Assembly (NCBI RefSeq): GCF_947258935.1
Contig: NZ_CAMYKH010000006.1
Coordinates: forward strand, 20,061 to 77,198
From: an uncultured Muriicola sp.
GTDB taxonomy: Bacteria; Bacteroidota; Bacteroidia; Flavobacteriales; Flavobacteriaceae
Direction of reading: 5' to 3'
Length of the DNA: 57,138 bases
The stretch's first letter is position 1. Every line of letters starts with the position of its first letter. The translations under genes were made by a program, and so were the position numbers. The notes below the pieces were generated by a model, which saw only the letters and a list, made by a program, of their open reading frames with translations, searched no databases and was not told where the DNA came from. This document shows positions 9,235 to 19,706 of this stretch, piece after piece.

Positions 9235-10119
9235 TCAGGATTGGTAGCCAAAACGTCGTAATTGATTACTATTGCTTCGCCAGTTCTTATTCACTTTTAC
9301 ATAGAGTTCTATGTGCACTTGTTTATCAAAGAATTGTTCAAGATCGCGACGAGCTTCAATCCCCACTCTTTTCAACGCACTTCCTTTATGGCCTATCAGG
9401 ATGCCCTTTTGGGAATTGCGTTCTACCATGATGACCGCACCTATGCGAATGATCTTCTCATCTTCATGAAAAGCCTCAGTTTCAATCTCTACTGCGTAGG
9501 GAATCTCTTTTTTGTAGTGCTTTAATATCTTTTCCCGGATGGTCTCGTTCACAAAGAAGCGTTCCGGGCGATCTGTGAGCTGATCCTTGGGATAATATGG
9601 AGGTGCCTCCGGCAAGAGCGAAACAATGCGTTCAAACACTTCTTTGATATTGAAGTTCTGAAGTGCCGAAATAGGATGGATCTCTGCCTTTGGTAATTGT
9701 TCCTGCCAGTACTGTACTTGTTCTTCCAGCAGTTCCTGATCTGCCGTATCTATTTTGTTTAAGAGCAATAACACCGGAATCTTACTATTCTTTATCTTCT
9801 CAAAAAAGCGTTCATCCTTTAAAGCTTGTTCTCCTATCTCTACCATATATAGCAGAATGTCTGCATCTTCAAAAGCCGACTTCACAAAATCCATCATGGC
9901 ACTTTGTAATTCGTAAGCCGGTTTTATGATGCCTGGGGTATCGGACAAGATCATTTGAAAATCATCTCCATTTACTATTCCCAGGATACGATGCCTGGTA
10001 GTTTGGGCCTTGGAGGTAATAATAGAAAGCTTCTCCCCTACAAAAGCGTTCATAAGGGTTGACTTCCCAACATTGGGATTTCCTATAATATTTACAAAAC
10101 CGGCTTTATGTTTTTCCAT
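9235..10119 (-). CDS. era: GTPase Era
   Basis: 294 residues, the usual Era length. The N-terminal GTPase domain has GNPNVGKST (about 13-21), DTPG, and NKID. The C-terminal KH domain (about 205-294) contains the GxxG-type loop in GILIGHKGSALKRVG, which binds the 3' end of 16S rRNA. It functions in 30S subunit assembly. Its start overlaps the end of the alanine/sodium symporter gene by 14 nt on the same strand, so the two are coupled. der and era therefore lie within 3 kb of each other, both transcribed on the minus strand. Confidence 0.97.
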   Translation of the reverse strand: MEKHKAGFVNIIGNPNVGKSTLMNAFVGEKLSIITSKAQTTRHRILGIVNGDDFQMILSDTPGIIKPAYELQSAMMDFVKSAFEDADILLYMVEIGEQALKDERFFEKIKNSKIPVLLLLNKIDTADQELLEEQVQYWQEQLPKAEIHPISALQNFNIKEVFERIVSLLPEAPPYYPKDQLTDRPERFFVNETIREKILKHYKKEIPYAVEIETEAFHEDEKIIRIGAVIMVERNSQKGILIGHKGSALKRVGIEARRDLEQFFDKQVHIELYVKVNKNWRSNSNQLRRFGYQS

Positions 10120-11470
10120 GGGCTAATTGTGCAAGATACTTTTTTGCGGCTACATTTACTTTCGGTGCCAGATAAAGAACAGCGATCATGTTAGGGATCA
10201 CCATAAGGGCATAAGACAAATCGATCAGATTTTTTACCAAATCCAGAGATGCCACGGCGGCAAAAACTATCATGATCACAAAGTACACATTATACCACTT
10301 CCCTATACGGGCATTTGATAAAAAAGATAAGCTTTTAACTCCGTAATATGAATATGTAAATAGTGTTGATAAGGCAAACGCTGTCACAATGATCATCAAC
10401 AATTCATCTCCGTAACCAAATAAGGTACGCCTAAAAGCAGTTAGGGTCATCACAATGCCACTGCCCTCTTCCAGATAGGCCCCGCTAAGGATGATGACCA
10501 CCGCGGTAAAGGTACATACCATTATTGTATCTATAAAAGGCCCCAAACTAGCCACCAGCCCTTCTCTAATAGGTTCATCATTTTTGGACTGTCCGTGATA
10601 CATGGGAGCACTACCTAAACCGGCTTCATTAGAAAACATGGCTCTGCGGATCCCTATGATCACCAAGCCCCAAAAACCTCCGGTAACTATGGTTTTAAAA
10701 TTCCAGGCTTCTGTCAGTATCATTTTTAAAGCTGGCCAAACCTGATCCGAATTCATGATCATCACAACTATCACAGCTGCGAGATAGACCAGCACCATAA
10801 AAGGTACAATGGCCGAGGCAACCTTGGCAATTTTGGACAAACCCCCAAAGATGACTAAGGATGTAATGACGGCCAAAACAATACCAATGGTCAGTTTCCA
10901 ATTGAATTCACTGGTCTGCCAAAGGGTTTCAGTTGGATTTACAACACTCATAAAGGTCTCCGTAAACTGATTTGCTGTAAAGACCCCTAAAAAGCCGAAT
11001 AATCCACAAATGCAAAAAAATACAGCCAGCGGTTTGGCCTTTGGACCCATCCCTTGGGTAATATAGAACATTGGACCTCCCTGAAGTTTACCGTCCGAGT
11101 CTGTTCCGCGGAACATAATAGACAGGCTACAGGAATAAAACTTAATGCACATCCCGATGAGGGCGGTTACCCAGATCCAGAAAACCACTCCGGGTCCTCC
11201 GTCATGAATGGCAATAGCTACCCCTGAAATATTTCCCAAGCCTACGGTTGCAGCCACGGCGGCTGAAAGTGCCTGAAAAGAACTTACATCTCCTTTTGCA
11301 TTCTTATCATCGTATTTCCCGGAGGTAATGGCAACTGCATGACCAAAATATCGATACGGTAAAAACCGTGAATAAAACACCAAAAAAAGCCCCCCGCCTA
11401 TCAGTAAAATAAACATGGGCCATTCGGTATAGGGGATCAATCCGGAAAGAAAATCATTAAGTACCTCCAT
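10106..11470 (-). CDS. Sodium:alanine symporter, AGCS family
   Basis: 454 residues with about 11 membrane segments. The family signature region GLGNISGVAIAIHDGGPGVVFW is present near residue 76, followed by the conserved GGPMFYIT and FSNEAGLGSAPMYH segments of Na+/alanine-glycine carriers. It probably imports Ala or Gly with Na+ across the inner membrane. The C-terminus overlaps the era start by 14 nt. The upstream region shared with the tRNA promoter is only about 120 nt long, with no riboswitch-like structure that I could see. Confidence 0.93.
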   Translation of the reverse strand: MEVLNDFLSGLIPYTEWPMFILLIGGGLFLVFYSRFLPYRYFGHAVAITSGKYDDKNAKGDVSSFQALSAAVAATVGLGNISGVAIAIHDGGPGVVFWIWVTALIGMCIKFYSCSLSIMFRGTDSDGKLQGGPMFYITQGMGPKAKPLAVFFCICGLFGFLGVFTANQFTETFMSVVNPTETLWQTSEFNWKLTIGIVLAVITSLVIFGGLSKIAKVASAIVPFMVLVYLAAVIVVMIMNSDQVWPALKMILTEAWNFKTIVTGGFWGLVIIGIRRAMFSNEAGLGSAPMYHGQSKNDEPIREGLVASLGPFIDTIMVCTFTAVVIILSGAYLEEGSGIVMTLTAFRRTLFGYGDELLMIIVTAFALSTLFTYSYYGVKSLSFLSNARIGKWYNVYFVIMIVFAAVASLDLVKNLIDLSYALMVIPNMIAVLYLAPKVNVAAKKYLAQLAHGKT

Positions 11471-11549
11471 AGTAAACCTGATGCGCCGAAGGTAGGTATT
11501 TTTAGTTTTTTAGTAGTTCCAACGGCCCAAATAATTCTCCTTTGAAATC

Positions 11550-11580
11550 TTGATAATGCTAAAAAACCGTTGTATCTTTG
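11550..11580 (+). promoter_or_regulatory. Promoter of tRNA-fMet
   Basis: TTG (11550-11552), a 20-nt spacer, then TATCTTTG (11573-11580), a full match to the Bacteroidota consensus. The tRNA begins 11 nt further on, so the primary transcript has a very short 5' leader. Confidence 0.75.
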
Positions 11581-11590
11581 CCGTCCATAT

Positions 11591-11663
<73 letters not shown>

Positions 11664-11668
11664 CAAAG

Positions 11669-11701
11669 AAGCTCCTTGAAAAATCAAGGGGCTTTTCTTT
11701 T
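11669..11701 (+). terminator. Rho-independent terminator of tRNA-fMet
   Basis: An 11-bp stem (AAGCTCCTTGA / TCAAGGGGCTT with one G-T pair), a loop of four A, then TTCTTTT. It starts 5 nt after the tRNA. Confidence 0.85.
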
Positions 11702-11963
11702 GGAAGCAATTGAAGTAAACTTCGAATTTGCGAACAAAAGGAAAGATCTTATTGCGCAGCAATATGAGCTTCTTTGTAAAGCCACCATTAAGGCCGCTTC
11801 CGATCCACTGAAGTTTTAACGAAGGGGAGAGGAAGCAATCCAGTTCCTGGGTAAATTTCATTCCGATCCCAATTGCTATCGGGACCGTTTCCGAGCCTGT
11901 ATGTTCTCTTATCACTTCATTCAAAAAATAATCAGTATTATTGGGGTTTCAAATACCCCCTAA
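11702..11963. other. Gene-free interval with a degenerate coding remnant and a small hairpin
   Basis: No confident gene. On the + strand one frame from about 11699 to the stop near 11820 reads like coding sequence (LEAIEVNFEFANKRK... ...SDPLKF) but has no ATG start, and on the minus strand an 87-residue frame spans the whole interval including the terminator. Neither resembles a protein that I recognise. At 11867-11884 there is an imperfect 7-bp inverted repeat (TCCCAAT, four bases, ATCGGGA), resembling dispersed GC-rich hairpins of flavobacterial genomes. The interval ends with a hairpin just before the GH16 start. Confidence 0.4.
11943..11959 (+). promoter_or_regulatory. Hairpin directly before the GH16 start codon
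   Basis: GGGGT (11943-11947), 7-nt loop, ACCCC (11955-11959), ending 4 nt before the ATG at 11964. It could act as a weak terminator for upstream transcription or mask the ribosome site. Only the base pairing is seen. Confidence 0.35.
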
Positions 11964-13118
11964 ATGAGATCACCAAAACACCTAGTTTATAAGAACATTA
12001 AAAAATCGAACTTGCTTTACTTTAGCATACTCGCCTCAATTTTTGTGCTCTCGTGCAGTTCTACTGAAGCTGAAACAGACACCATTCCCACTAATTTAAC
12101 TGTAATCATTACTATTGTTGGCACTTCAGATACTCAGCCCGCCGGGGACGGTTCTGGAGAGGTCAGAGTAAGTGCATATGCTGAGGACGCAGTGAGGTAT
12201 GCCTACCGTTTTGATAATGGAGAATTACAAGAAACAGCCTCCAGGACTATGAACCATACTTTTAGCCGGGAAGGCACTAATTCCTATTCCATTGAAGTAT
12301 ACGCATATTCCGCCTCCGGAGAATCTATTTCAAAAACCCAAACCATCAATGTTTTCAAATCTTCCGCTGAAGAAACTGCATCCCTGGTCTTTGCCGATGA
12401 ATTTGAATACAACGGCAGCCCAGATTCCTCAAAATGGCACCACCAGGTGATTGGACCCAACAATGGGAGCTGGTACAACGGGGAAGCACAGCACTATACC
12501 GCCAGCCTCGAAAATTCATATGTGAGCAACGGTACTCTTAAAATTAAAGCTATCAAGGAAGAACATACTTCCGGGGGAACAACTAAATCCTATACTTCAG
12601 CCCGATTGAATTCAAAATATGCCTTTACCTATGGACGTGTTGAAGTACGTGCCAAACTTCCGGCCCAAGCTGGTACCTGGCCTGCCATCTGGACCCTGGG
12701 GGCCAATATCAATGAAACAGGCAATTACTTTGGCCAGCAGTACGGCAGTGTGGGATGGCCGGCATGTGGGGAAATTGACATCATGGAGCAAACGGGATGG
12801 GACAAGAACAGTACTATTGCCTACTTCCACTGGGGCAACACCAATACAGGGGTCTACAGTAGCGAGGGCGGGGAAACAGCAGTTCCCACAGCCACCAATG
12901 AATTCCATATCTATAGCCTCGAATGGGACGCCAATACCCTTATAATAAAGGTAGATGATACCCTGGTTTACCAACTGGCAAACACCCAGGACAAACCTTA
13001 TGATAATCCTCATTACCTGCTCTTAAACATTGCCATGGGCGGTAATCTGGGAGGCGAAATCCCAACTAATTTTGCGGATGCTACCCTGGAGATCGACTAT
13101 GTGAGGGTATATCAATAA
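11964..13118 (+). CDS. Glycoside hydrolase family 16 lipoprotein (laminarinase-like beta-glucanase)
   Basis: 384 residues. A lipoprotein signal peptide ends in the lipobox LSC-S with Cys31. An Ig/PKD-like domain lies at about 45-130 and the GH16 jelly roll at about 140-384. The catalytic motif EIDIME gives nucleophile Glu270, Asp272 and acid/base Glu275. The extra Met between Asp and Glu is the form seen in laminarinase-type members, which cut beta-1,3 or mixed beta-1,3/1,4 glucans. It is probably exposed on the outer membrane. No SusC/SusD genes are nearby, so it is not in a classical polysaccharide utilisation locus here. There is no type IX C-terminal signal, and the protein ends with the GH16 strand IDYVRVYQ. 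Confidence 0.92.
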   Translation: MRSPKHLVYKNIKKSNLLYFSILASIFVLSCSSTEAETDTIPTNLTVIITIVGTSDTQPAGDGSGEVRVSAYAEDAVRYAYRFDNGELQETASRTMNHTFSREGTNSYSIEVYAYSASGESISKTQTINVFKSSAEETASLVFADEFEYNGSPDSSKWHHQVIGPNNGSWYNGEAQHYTASLENSYVSNGTLKIKAIKEEHTSGGTTKSYTSARLNSKYAFTYGRVEVRAKLPAQAGTWPAIWTLGANINETGNYFGQQYGSVGWPACGEIDIMEQTGWDKNSTIAYFHWGNTNTGVYSSEGGETAVPTATNEFHIYSLEWDANTLIIKVDDTLVYQLANTQDKPYDNPHYLLLNIAMGGNLGGEIPTNFADATLEIDYVRVYQ

Positions 13119-13221
13119 GCCTCCGAAATAAACGTATTCATTTGTAATTAGGATGTTAAGCCCTTTTTCATAGTTTTTTTTACGTACCTTAAGTACTAAA
13201 TAACCAATTAAAAACTAACGA

Positions 13222-13776
13222 ATGAAAAATCTAGTAATTTGCCTTGGAGCAGTAGCTTTGCTCGCTTTCACTTCATGCAAACAAGAGGCTCCCATGGAGC
13301 AAACCGAGACACCAGACTACGCTTCCTTCAATGAGAAAGTAGCAGTGATCAAATCATTTTATCAGGCCCATCACGATGAGAACATCGATGCCATCTCAGG
13401 ACTCCTGGCTGATACCTTAAAGTGGAGTCCACCACAGTACACCGGCAACCAATGGATGGGTAAAGAAGACCTGATAGGGGCGTTAAAGGACTACCATGCT
13501 GCTTTTGACAATATCTCCTTTGCCGAAGGAATCGTAATGCCAGATTCAACTGTCAACGGATACTGGTCCGGATCTGTTTTCCCTGAAGGAACAGCCAGTA
13601 GTTCCCCAAATAACATTAGGGTCTATGGCACCTGGACTGCCATTCATACAGAAACCGGTAAATCTACAGGCGTAAAATTTTACAGTATTGTAATGGTCAA
13701 TGCAGATGGCAAGATCGCTCAGGCCTCAGATTATTTTGATGTAAACGGACTAGCAGTGCAAATTGCTGCAGAATAG
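13222..13776 (+). CDS. SnoaL/NTF2-like lipoprotein
   Basis: 184 residues. The lipobox is FTSC with Cys19. The mature part resembles the NTF2-like/SnoaL fold (VIKSFYQAHHDENIDAISGLLAD, then a beta-rich half containing YGTWTAIHTETGKSTGVKFY and a final DYFDVNGL). Such domains bind small hydrophobic molecules or act as accessory subunits. No catalytic residues can be assigned. It is transcribed alone and followed by a GC-rich hairpin. The family call rests on pattern recognition. Confidence 0.75.
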   Translation: MKNLVICLGAVALLAFTSCKQEAPMEQTETPDYASFNEKVAVIKSFYQAHHDENIDAISGLLADTLKWSPPQYTGNQWMGKEDLIGALKDYHAAFDNISFAEGIVMPDSTVNGYWSGSVFPEGTASSSPNNIRVYGTWTAIHTETGKSTGVKFYSIVMVNADGKIAQASDYFDVNGLAVQIAAE

Positions 13777-13807
13777 AAATAAAATAATTATAATACCAAA
13801 ATAAATT

Positions 13808-13828
13808 ATGGCCCCTTTATGGGGCCAT
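13808..13828 (+). terminator. Hairpin terminator after the SnoaL-like gene
   Basis: Perfect 8-bp stem ATGGCCCC / GGGGCCAT with loop TTTAT, 31 nt after the stop. The following sequence TCTATATATAAA is AT-rich but lacks a solid T run, so it may be only a partial intrinsic terminator. Confidence 0.55.
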
Positions 13829-13908
13829 TCTATATATAAATCAACTAGCTTTAAAGAGAAAGAATTCCAGACCTAAATTAAATGGCATTCTAAAACAAAT
13901 TCAATGAA

Positions 13909-14814
13909 ATGGCAGAACAAAAAGACTTAGACTTTACATACACCACTATTGATGAGATCTTCCGCTTAAGCATGGGCGAAACAGGAGATTACAGTGGTGC
14001 AAAATACGATGGGGATTTTTCCATGACATTGGAAGAAGCGCAAAAAGCAAAACACAAATTCATTGCAGATAGCCTGCACATTACCAAAGGAAGTAAGGTC
14101 CTGGATATGGCCTGTGGCTGGGCACCATTTACCCGCTACATAACTGATGAAAGAGGGGCAGTCAGTATTGGATTAACCCTTTCACAAGGGCAGGCAGATG
14201 CCTGCCAAAAGAACGGTTATAATGTGCTGGTTAAGGATTGTAGAAACGTAACTCCAGAAGATTTTGGCACATTCGATGCCATAACCTGTATAGGAGGCCT
14301 GGAACATTTCTGTTCCGTGGAAGAATGGCAGGCAGGCAATCAGGAGAAAACTTACAGTGACTTTTTTAAAACACTCTACGATCTGTTACCTGTTGGAGGT
14401 CGATTTTACATGCAGACCATGACCTTTAGCAAGAATATGATACCTTTTGAGGAATTAGACGTAAATGCCGAAAAGGACTCTGCGGCTTATATCATGGCGC
14501 TTATGGTAAAGCAATTTCCCGGCTCCTGGCTACCTTATGGCCCGGAAATGGTAATTAAATGCGCAGAACCGGGATTTAAACTTATCTCTAAAAGTAGTGG
14601 GAGACTAGATTATATTGAGACCATTGCCCAATGGCGGAAGAAGTTCAGGAAATTCAATCTTAAGAAATATTGGTTGTACCTATCTCTTATTCCAAAATAT
14701 TTCACGGACAGGGAATTCCGCCACTTAGTGGCTATCTTTAGGATAAGTCCAAACAGAGTGTGTTTTGAAAAAGAGATAATGGATCACTACAGATTGGTTT
14801 TTGAAAAAGTGTAG
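13909..14814 (+). CDS. Cyclopropane-fatty-acid-synthase-like SAM methyltransferase
   Basis: 301 residues. The Rossmann SAM-binding motif is VLDMACGWAPFTRYI (about 63-77), followed by GLTLSQGQ, which matches the GVTLSxxQ segment of the CFA synthase/mycolic acid cyclopropane synthase family. CIGGLEHF corresponds to that family's FEHVG region. It is shorter than bona fide CFA synthases (about 380 residues) because it lacks their N-terminal domain, so the substrate may not be a phospholipid. There is no signal peptide. It stands alone on the + strand, 95 nt before nothing but the ClbS-like gene downstream (42 nt gap). Confidence 0.8.
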   Translation: MAEQKDLDFTYTTIDEIFRLSMGETGDYSGAKYDGDFSMTLEEAQKAKHKFIADSLHITKGSKVLDMACGWAPFTRYITDERGAVSIGLTLSQGQADACQKNGYNVLVKDCRNVTPEDFGTFDAITCIGGLEHFCSVEEWQAGNQEKTYSDFFKTLYDLLPVGGRFYMQTMTFSKNMIPFEELDVNAEKDSAAYIMALMVKQFPGSWLPYGPEMVIKCAEPGFKLISKSSGRLDYIETIAQWRKKFRKFNLKKYWLYLSLIPKYFTDREFRHLVAIFRISPNRVCFEKEIMDHYRLVFEKV

Positions 14815-14856
14815 AGATCAATAAAAGCTTTTTGAACAAAAATAAAATTCGGGCAT

Positions 14857-15354
14857 ATGTCAAGACCTGCTTCAAAAACAGAATTACTTAATAAGAGTAA
14901 GGCAAGCTTTCAAAACCTGAACGGCTTTATTGAACAACTATCTATTGAGCAACAACAAAAAGAATTTCCCATTGGTATCATGAACAGAAATATTCGCGAT
15001 GTTCTAATGCACCTTCATCATTGGCATCTAATGTTTCTAAAATGGTATAAAGTAGGAATGTCTGGTCAGAAACCTGTGATGCCTGCAAAAGGGTATACCT
15101 GGAAGACTACGCCCGACTTAAATCAATGGATCCTGAAGAATTATCAGGATATACCGCTGAAAGACGCAAAGAATCTTTTAAAAGAAAGTCACCGAAACGT
15201 TGAAAAAATTATTCAACATCATTCAGATATAGAATTATTTGAAAAAAAAAGATATAAATGGACAGGGACTACTTCGCTGGGCGCCTATCTGGTTTCAACA
15301 ACATCGAGTCATTACGAATGGGCTTTGAGATTAATTAAAAGAGCCCGGAAATAA
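14857..15354 (+). CDS. ClbS/DfsB family four-helix bundle protein (DUF1706)
   Basis: 165 residues. The start (SRPASKTELLNKSKASFQNL), the LMHLHHWHLMFLKWY segment near 47-62, the KGYTWKTTPDLN segment and the KWTGTTSLGAYLVSTTSSHYEWA ending match the ClbS/DfsB family. ClbS is the colibactin self-resistance hydrolase, and most relatives have no known substrate and share the DinB-like fold. It follows the methyltransferase by 42 nt on the same strand. No colibactin-like gene cluster is present, so a resistance role is only a family inference. Confidence 0.83.
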   Translation: MSRPASKTELLNKSKASFQNLNGFIEQLSIEQQQKEFPIGIMNRNIRDVLMHLHHWHLMFLKWYKVGMSGQKPVMPAKGYTWKTTPDLNQWILKNYQDIPLKDAKNLLKESHRNVEKIIQHHSDIELFEKKRYKWTGTTSLGAYLVSTTSSHYEWALRLIKRARK

Positions 15355-15506
15355 TCTAACTATTGATATTATTTGCAATTAGAATCGTAAAATGTACGCC
15401 CATCATTGTTAGATCCTATTACCCATACCACACAATGCCCTTAATCTTTGCGGTAGGGTCTAAATGATGTTTTATCTAGTCACCTCAGAAATTAATATTA
15501 AGCATA

Positions 15507-15537
15507 AAAAAGGTGACCCTTTGAGAGATCACCTTTT
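15507..15537 (-). terminator. Bidirectional terminator between clbS-like gene and katG
   Basis: AAAAGGTGA (15508-15516) pairs with TCACCTTTT (15529-15537) over a 12-nt loop. The stem is flanked by A on the left and T on the right, so it gives a T run on either strand. It lies 42 nt after the katG stop and 153 nt after the ClbS-like stop, so its main role is probably for katG. Confidence 0.75.
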
Positions 15538-15578
15538 ATAGTTCGATGGTATTTTACTAATACCAAATTGAATCTAAT

Positions 15579-17894
<2,316 letters not shown>

Positions 17895-18016
17895 CTATGG
17901 CTCATGCTTAAATCCGATAGGCATTAAATGATAAAATTATATTGTTAAAAAGTTGTTTTATACCCTGGGAAAATCCATATTAACCTTACCCTTTTATCAG
18001 CTTTAAAAATAACCTA

Positions 18017-18385
18017 ATGAAACAAGCTTCCTCTGCCTTATATATTGTCCCGGTCTTGCCATCATTGGATATTGAACGAGACATAAAATGGTATGAAAAA
18101 TATACAGGTTTTACCTATTGCTTTGGTGACAAATGTTATGCCGGTTTGCAGCGAGAAAATCTTGAATTTCATCTACAATTCCACCTTGGCACTGCGGAAG
18201 ACCCAATTTCCGGAGGGTCGGTAATGAAACTATTTGTTTCAGATATATACCCCTATGTTGAAGAATTTGTAAACAGAGGTACCATATCCAGCGATAAATT
18301 GCGTGAGAATACTTCCTGGGGTACTCATGAATTTGGATTCTATGATCTGAACAAGAATGCCATCTTTATTGTTCAAGACGTATGA
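18017..18385 (+). CDS. VOC (glyoxalase/bleomycin resistance) family protein
   Basis: 122 residues with one or two beta-alpha-beta-beta-beta modules: VLPSLDIERDIKWYEKYTGF, then GLQRENLEFHLQF and the C-terminal HEFGFYDLNKNAIFIVQ. This is the layout of small bleomycin-resistance-like dimers, which sequester or modify small molecules. A His-Glu metal set cannot be assigned confidently. The stop overlaps the start of the DUF1697 gene by 4 nt (ATGA), so they are coupled. Confidence 0.82.
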   Translation: MKQASSALYIVPVLPSLDIERDIKWYEKYTGFTYCFGDKCYAGLQRENLEFHLQFHLGTAEDPISGGSVMKLFVSDIYPYVEEFVNRGTISSDKLRENTSWGTHEFGFYDLNKNAIFIVQDV

Positions 18386-18945
18386 ATGCAGCCAAAGAAT
18401 TAAAAACATATATTGCATTTCTTCGCGGCATCAATGTGGGCGGGCATCATAAAGTACCCATGGCCGAACTTCAGCAAGAACTTGAAGCGCTGTCATTCCA
18501 AAATGTAACCACCCTATTAAATTCTGGTAATGTTATTTTTGAGGTTAAATCTTCAGAAGAAACGGAACTTTCAAATCGTATTGCACAACGTTTAGAAAAG
18601 GTTTTTCAATTTCCGGTGCCAACTATTGTCATTAATGCAGACTCCATCCTGGAGTTATTAAATGACGATCCCTTTAAGGGTGAAGTTCTTAGCAGGGAAA
18701 GCAGAGGCTATGTTTCCTTCTTACAATATAAACCTAAGACCAGCTTACAATTGCCGTGGATCAGTGAGGATAACTCCCTTAAAATTCTCCGTGCAAATGA
18801 CAAATTTATTTGCAGTTTTCTGGACCTTTCCAAGGTAAAAACTCCGGTAGCAATGAATGCCCTTGAGAAATTATATGGGAAGCAGATGACCACCAGAAAC
18901 TGGAATACTATTATGCGAATAGGTGTTAAATTGGAAGCCCAATAA
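18382..18945 (+). CDS. DUF1697 domain-containing protein
   Basis: 187 residues. The N-terminus TYIAFLRGINVGGHHKVPM and TLLNSGNVIFE are the DUF1697 signature, and the end carries TTRNWNTIMR, also conserved in the family. The function is unknown. There is no signal peptide or membrane segment. Translation is coupled to the VOC gene through a 4-nt overlap, which suggests a shared role. Confidence 0.88.
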   Translation: MNAAKELKTYIAFLRGINVGGHHKVPMAELQQELEALSFQNVTTLLNSGNVIFEVKSSEETELSNRIAQRLEKVFQFPVPTIVINADSILELLNDDPFKGEVLSRESRGYVSFLQYKPKTSLQLPWISEDNSLKILRANDKFICSFLDLSKVKTPVAMNALEKLYGKQMTTRNWNTIMRIGVKLEAQ

Positions 18946-19045
18946 TTTATGGTGCAACTAGCACTTTAAAAATAATCCCCGGGATACATACAAAACACTG
19001 ACTTTCAAGCGTTAATCGTGTAGTAATAACCAATTACAATGACCC

Positions 19046-19699
19046 TTGAAGATTAGAATACTTGGTACACTTATCATTCTGTTGATTACTTTGTTCGGAT
19101 GTAAGTCAACGCAAATCAAATCAAACAGCTTTGCGGACTTCCCATTGCATGAGCTAATCCTTGCCAATAGAGCAGCTGAAATAAGGAAGTACTTTGAATC
19201 TGGAAATTCAACAACCTATTTTAAGAATGGATGGAGCCCGCTTCTCTTTGCCACGCAACTAGGTCATAGAGAGATCGTTGAAATCCTTTTACGACATGGT
19301 GCCAAAGTAAATAACACCTCCTATCCTGATCATATATCTGCCCTGCATTTAGCAGCAGCCAAGGGCTACTACAATATTGTCCAAATTTTATTGAACAATG
19401 GTGCAAAAATAGATCACCAGGATAGTAAACTTAGATCTACCTCCCTAATGAGAGCGGCTGTCCATGGGCATAAAAAGGTAGTGCAATTGCTCATAGACCG
19501 TGGAGCTTTGCTCAATGTTCGGGGAAACCGGGGTGAATCGGCCTTATTTTTAGCAGTATCTGCAGAAGAAACAGCTATAGCAAAACTCTTAATTGAACGG
19601 GGGGCGAATAAAATCAGACCAGACATCTATGGTATAACTCCGCTTCAAAAAGCCATTAAACTAAATAATAAGAAGCTTATAACGCTTCTTGAAAAATAA
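19046..19699 (+). CDS. Ankyrin-repeat lipoprotein
   Basis: 217 residues. The only sensible start is TTG at 19046 (protein beginning MKIRILGTLIILL), giving a lipoprotein signal with lipobox LFGC (Cys18). Five or so ankyrin repeats follow from about residue 40 (GWSPLLFATQLGHREIVEIL, ALHLAAAKGYYNIVQILL, TSLMRAAVHGHKKVVQLL, SALFLAVSAEETAIAKLL, TPLQKAIKLNNKKLITLL). It is probably tethered to a membrane facing the periplasm and binds other proteins. A short out-of-frame ATG at 19039 precedes the TTG and ends after five codons. Confidence 0.82.
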   Translation: MKIRILGTLIILLITLFGCKSTQIKSNSFADFPLHELILANRAAEIRKYFESGNSTTYFKNGWSPLLFATQLGHREIVEILLRHGAKVNNTSYPDHISALHLAAAKGYYNIVQILLNNGAKIDHQDSKLRSTSLMRAAVHGHKKVVQLLIDRGALLNVRGNRGESALFLAVSAEETAIAKLLIERGANKIRPDIYGITPLQKAIKLNNKKLITLLEK

Positions 19700-19706
19700 C
19701 AACAAC

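Noticed and set aside
11471-11549. Riboswitch in front of the alanine/sodium symporter
   Set aside because: The leader is under 80 nt and shows no stable paired core resembling a glycine riboswitch.
12612-13013. 133-residue frame antisense to the GH16 gene
   Set aside because: The sense strand carries the GH16 active site in this interval; the antisense frame is a shadow.
14857-15354. Colibactin-like biosynthetic cluster because of the ClbS-like protein
   Set aside because: No polyketide or nonribosomal peptide synthase genes are present in the window.
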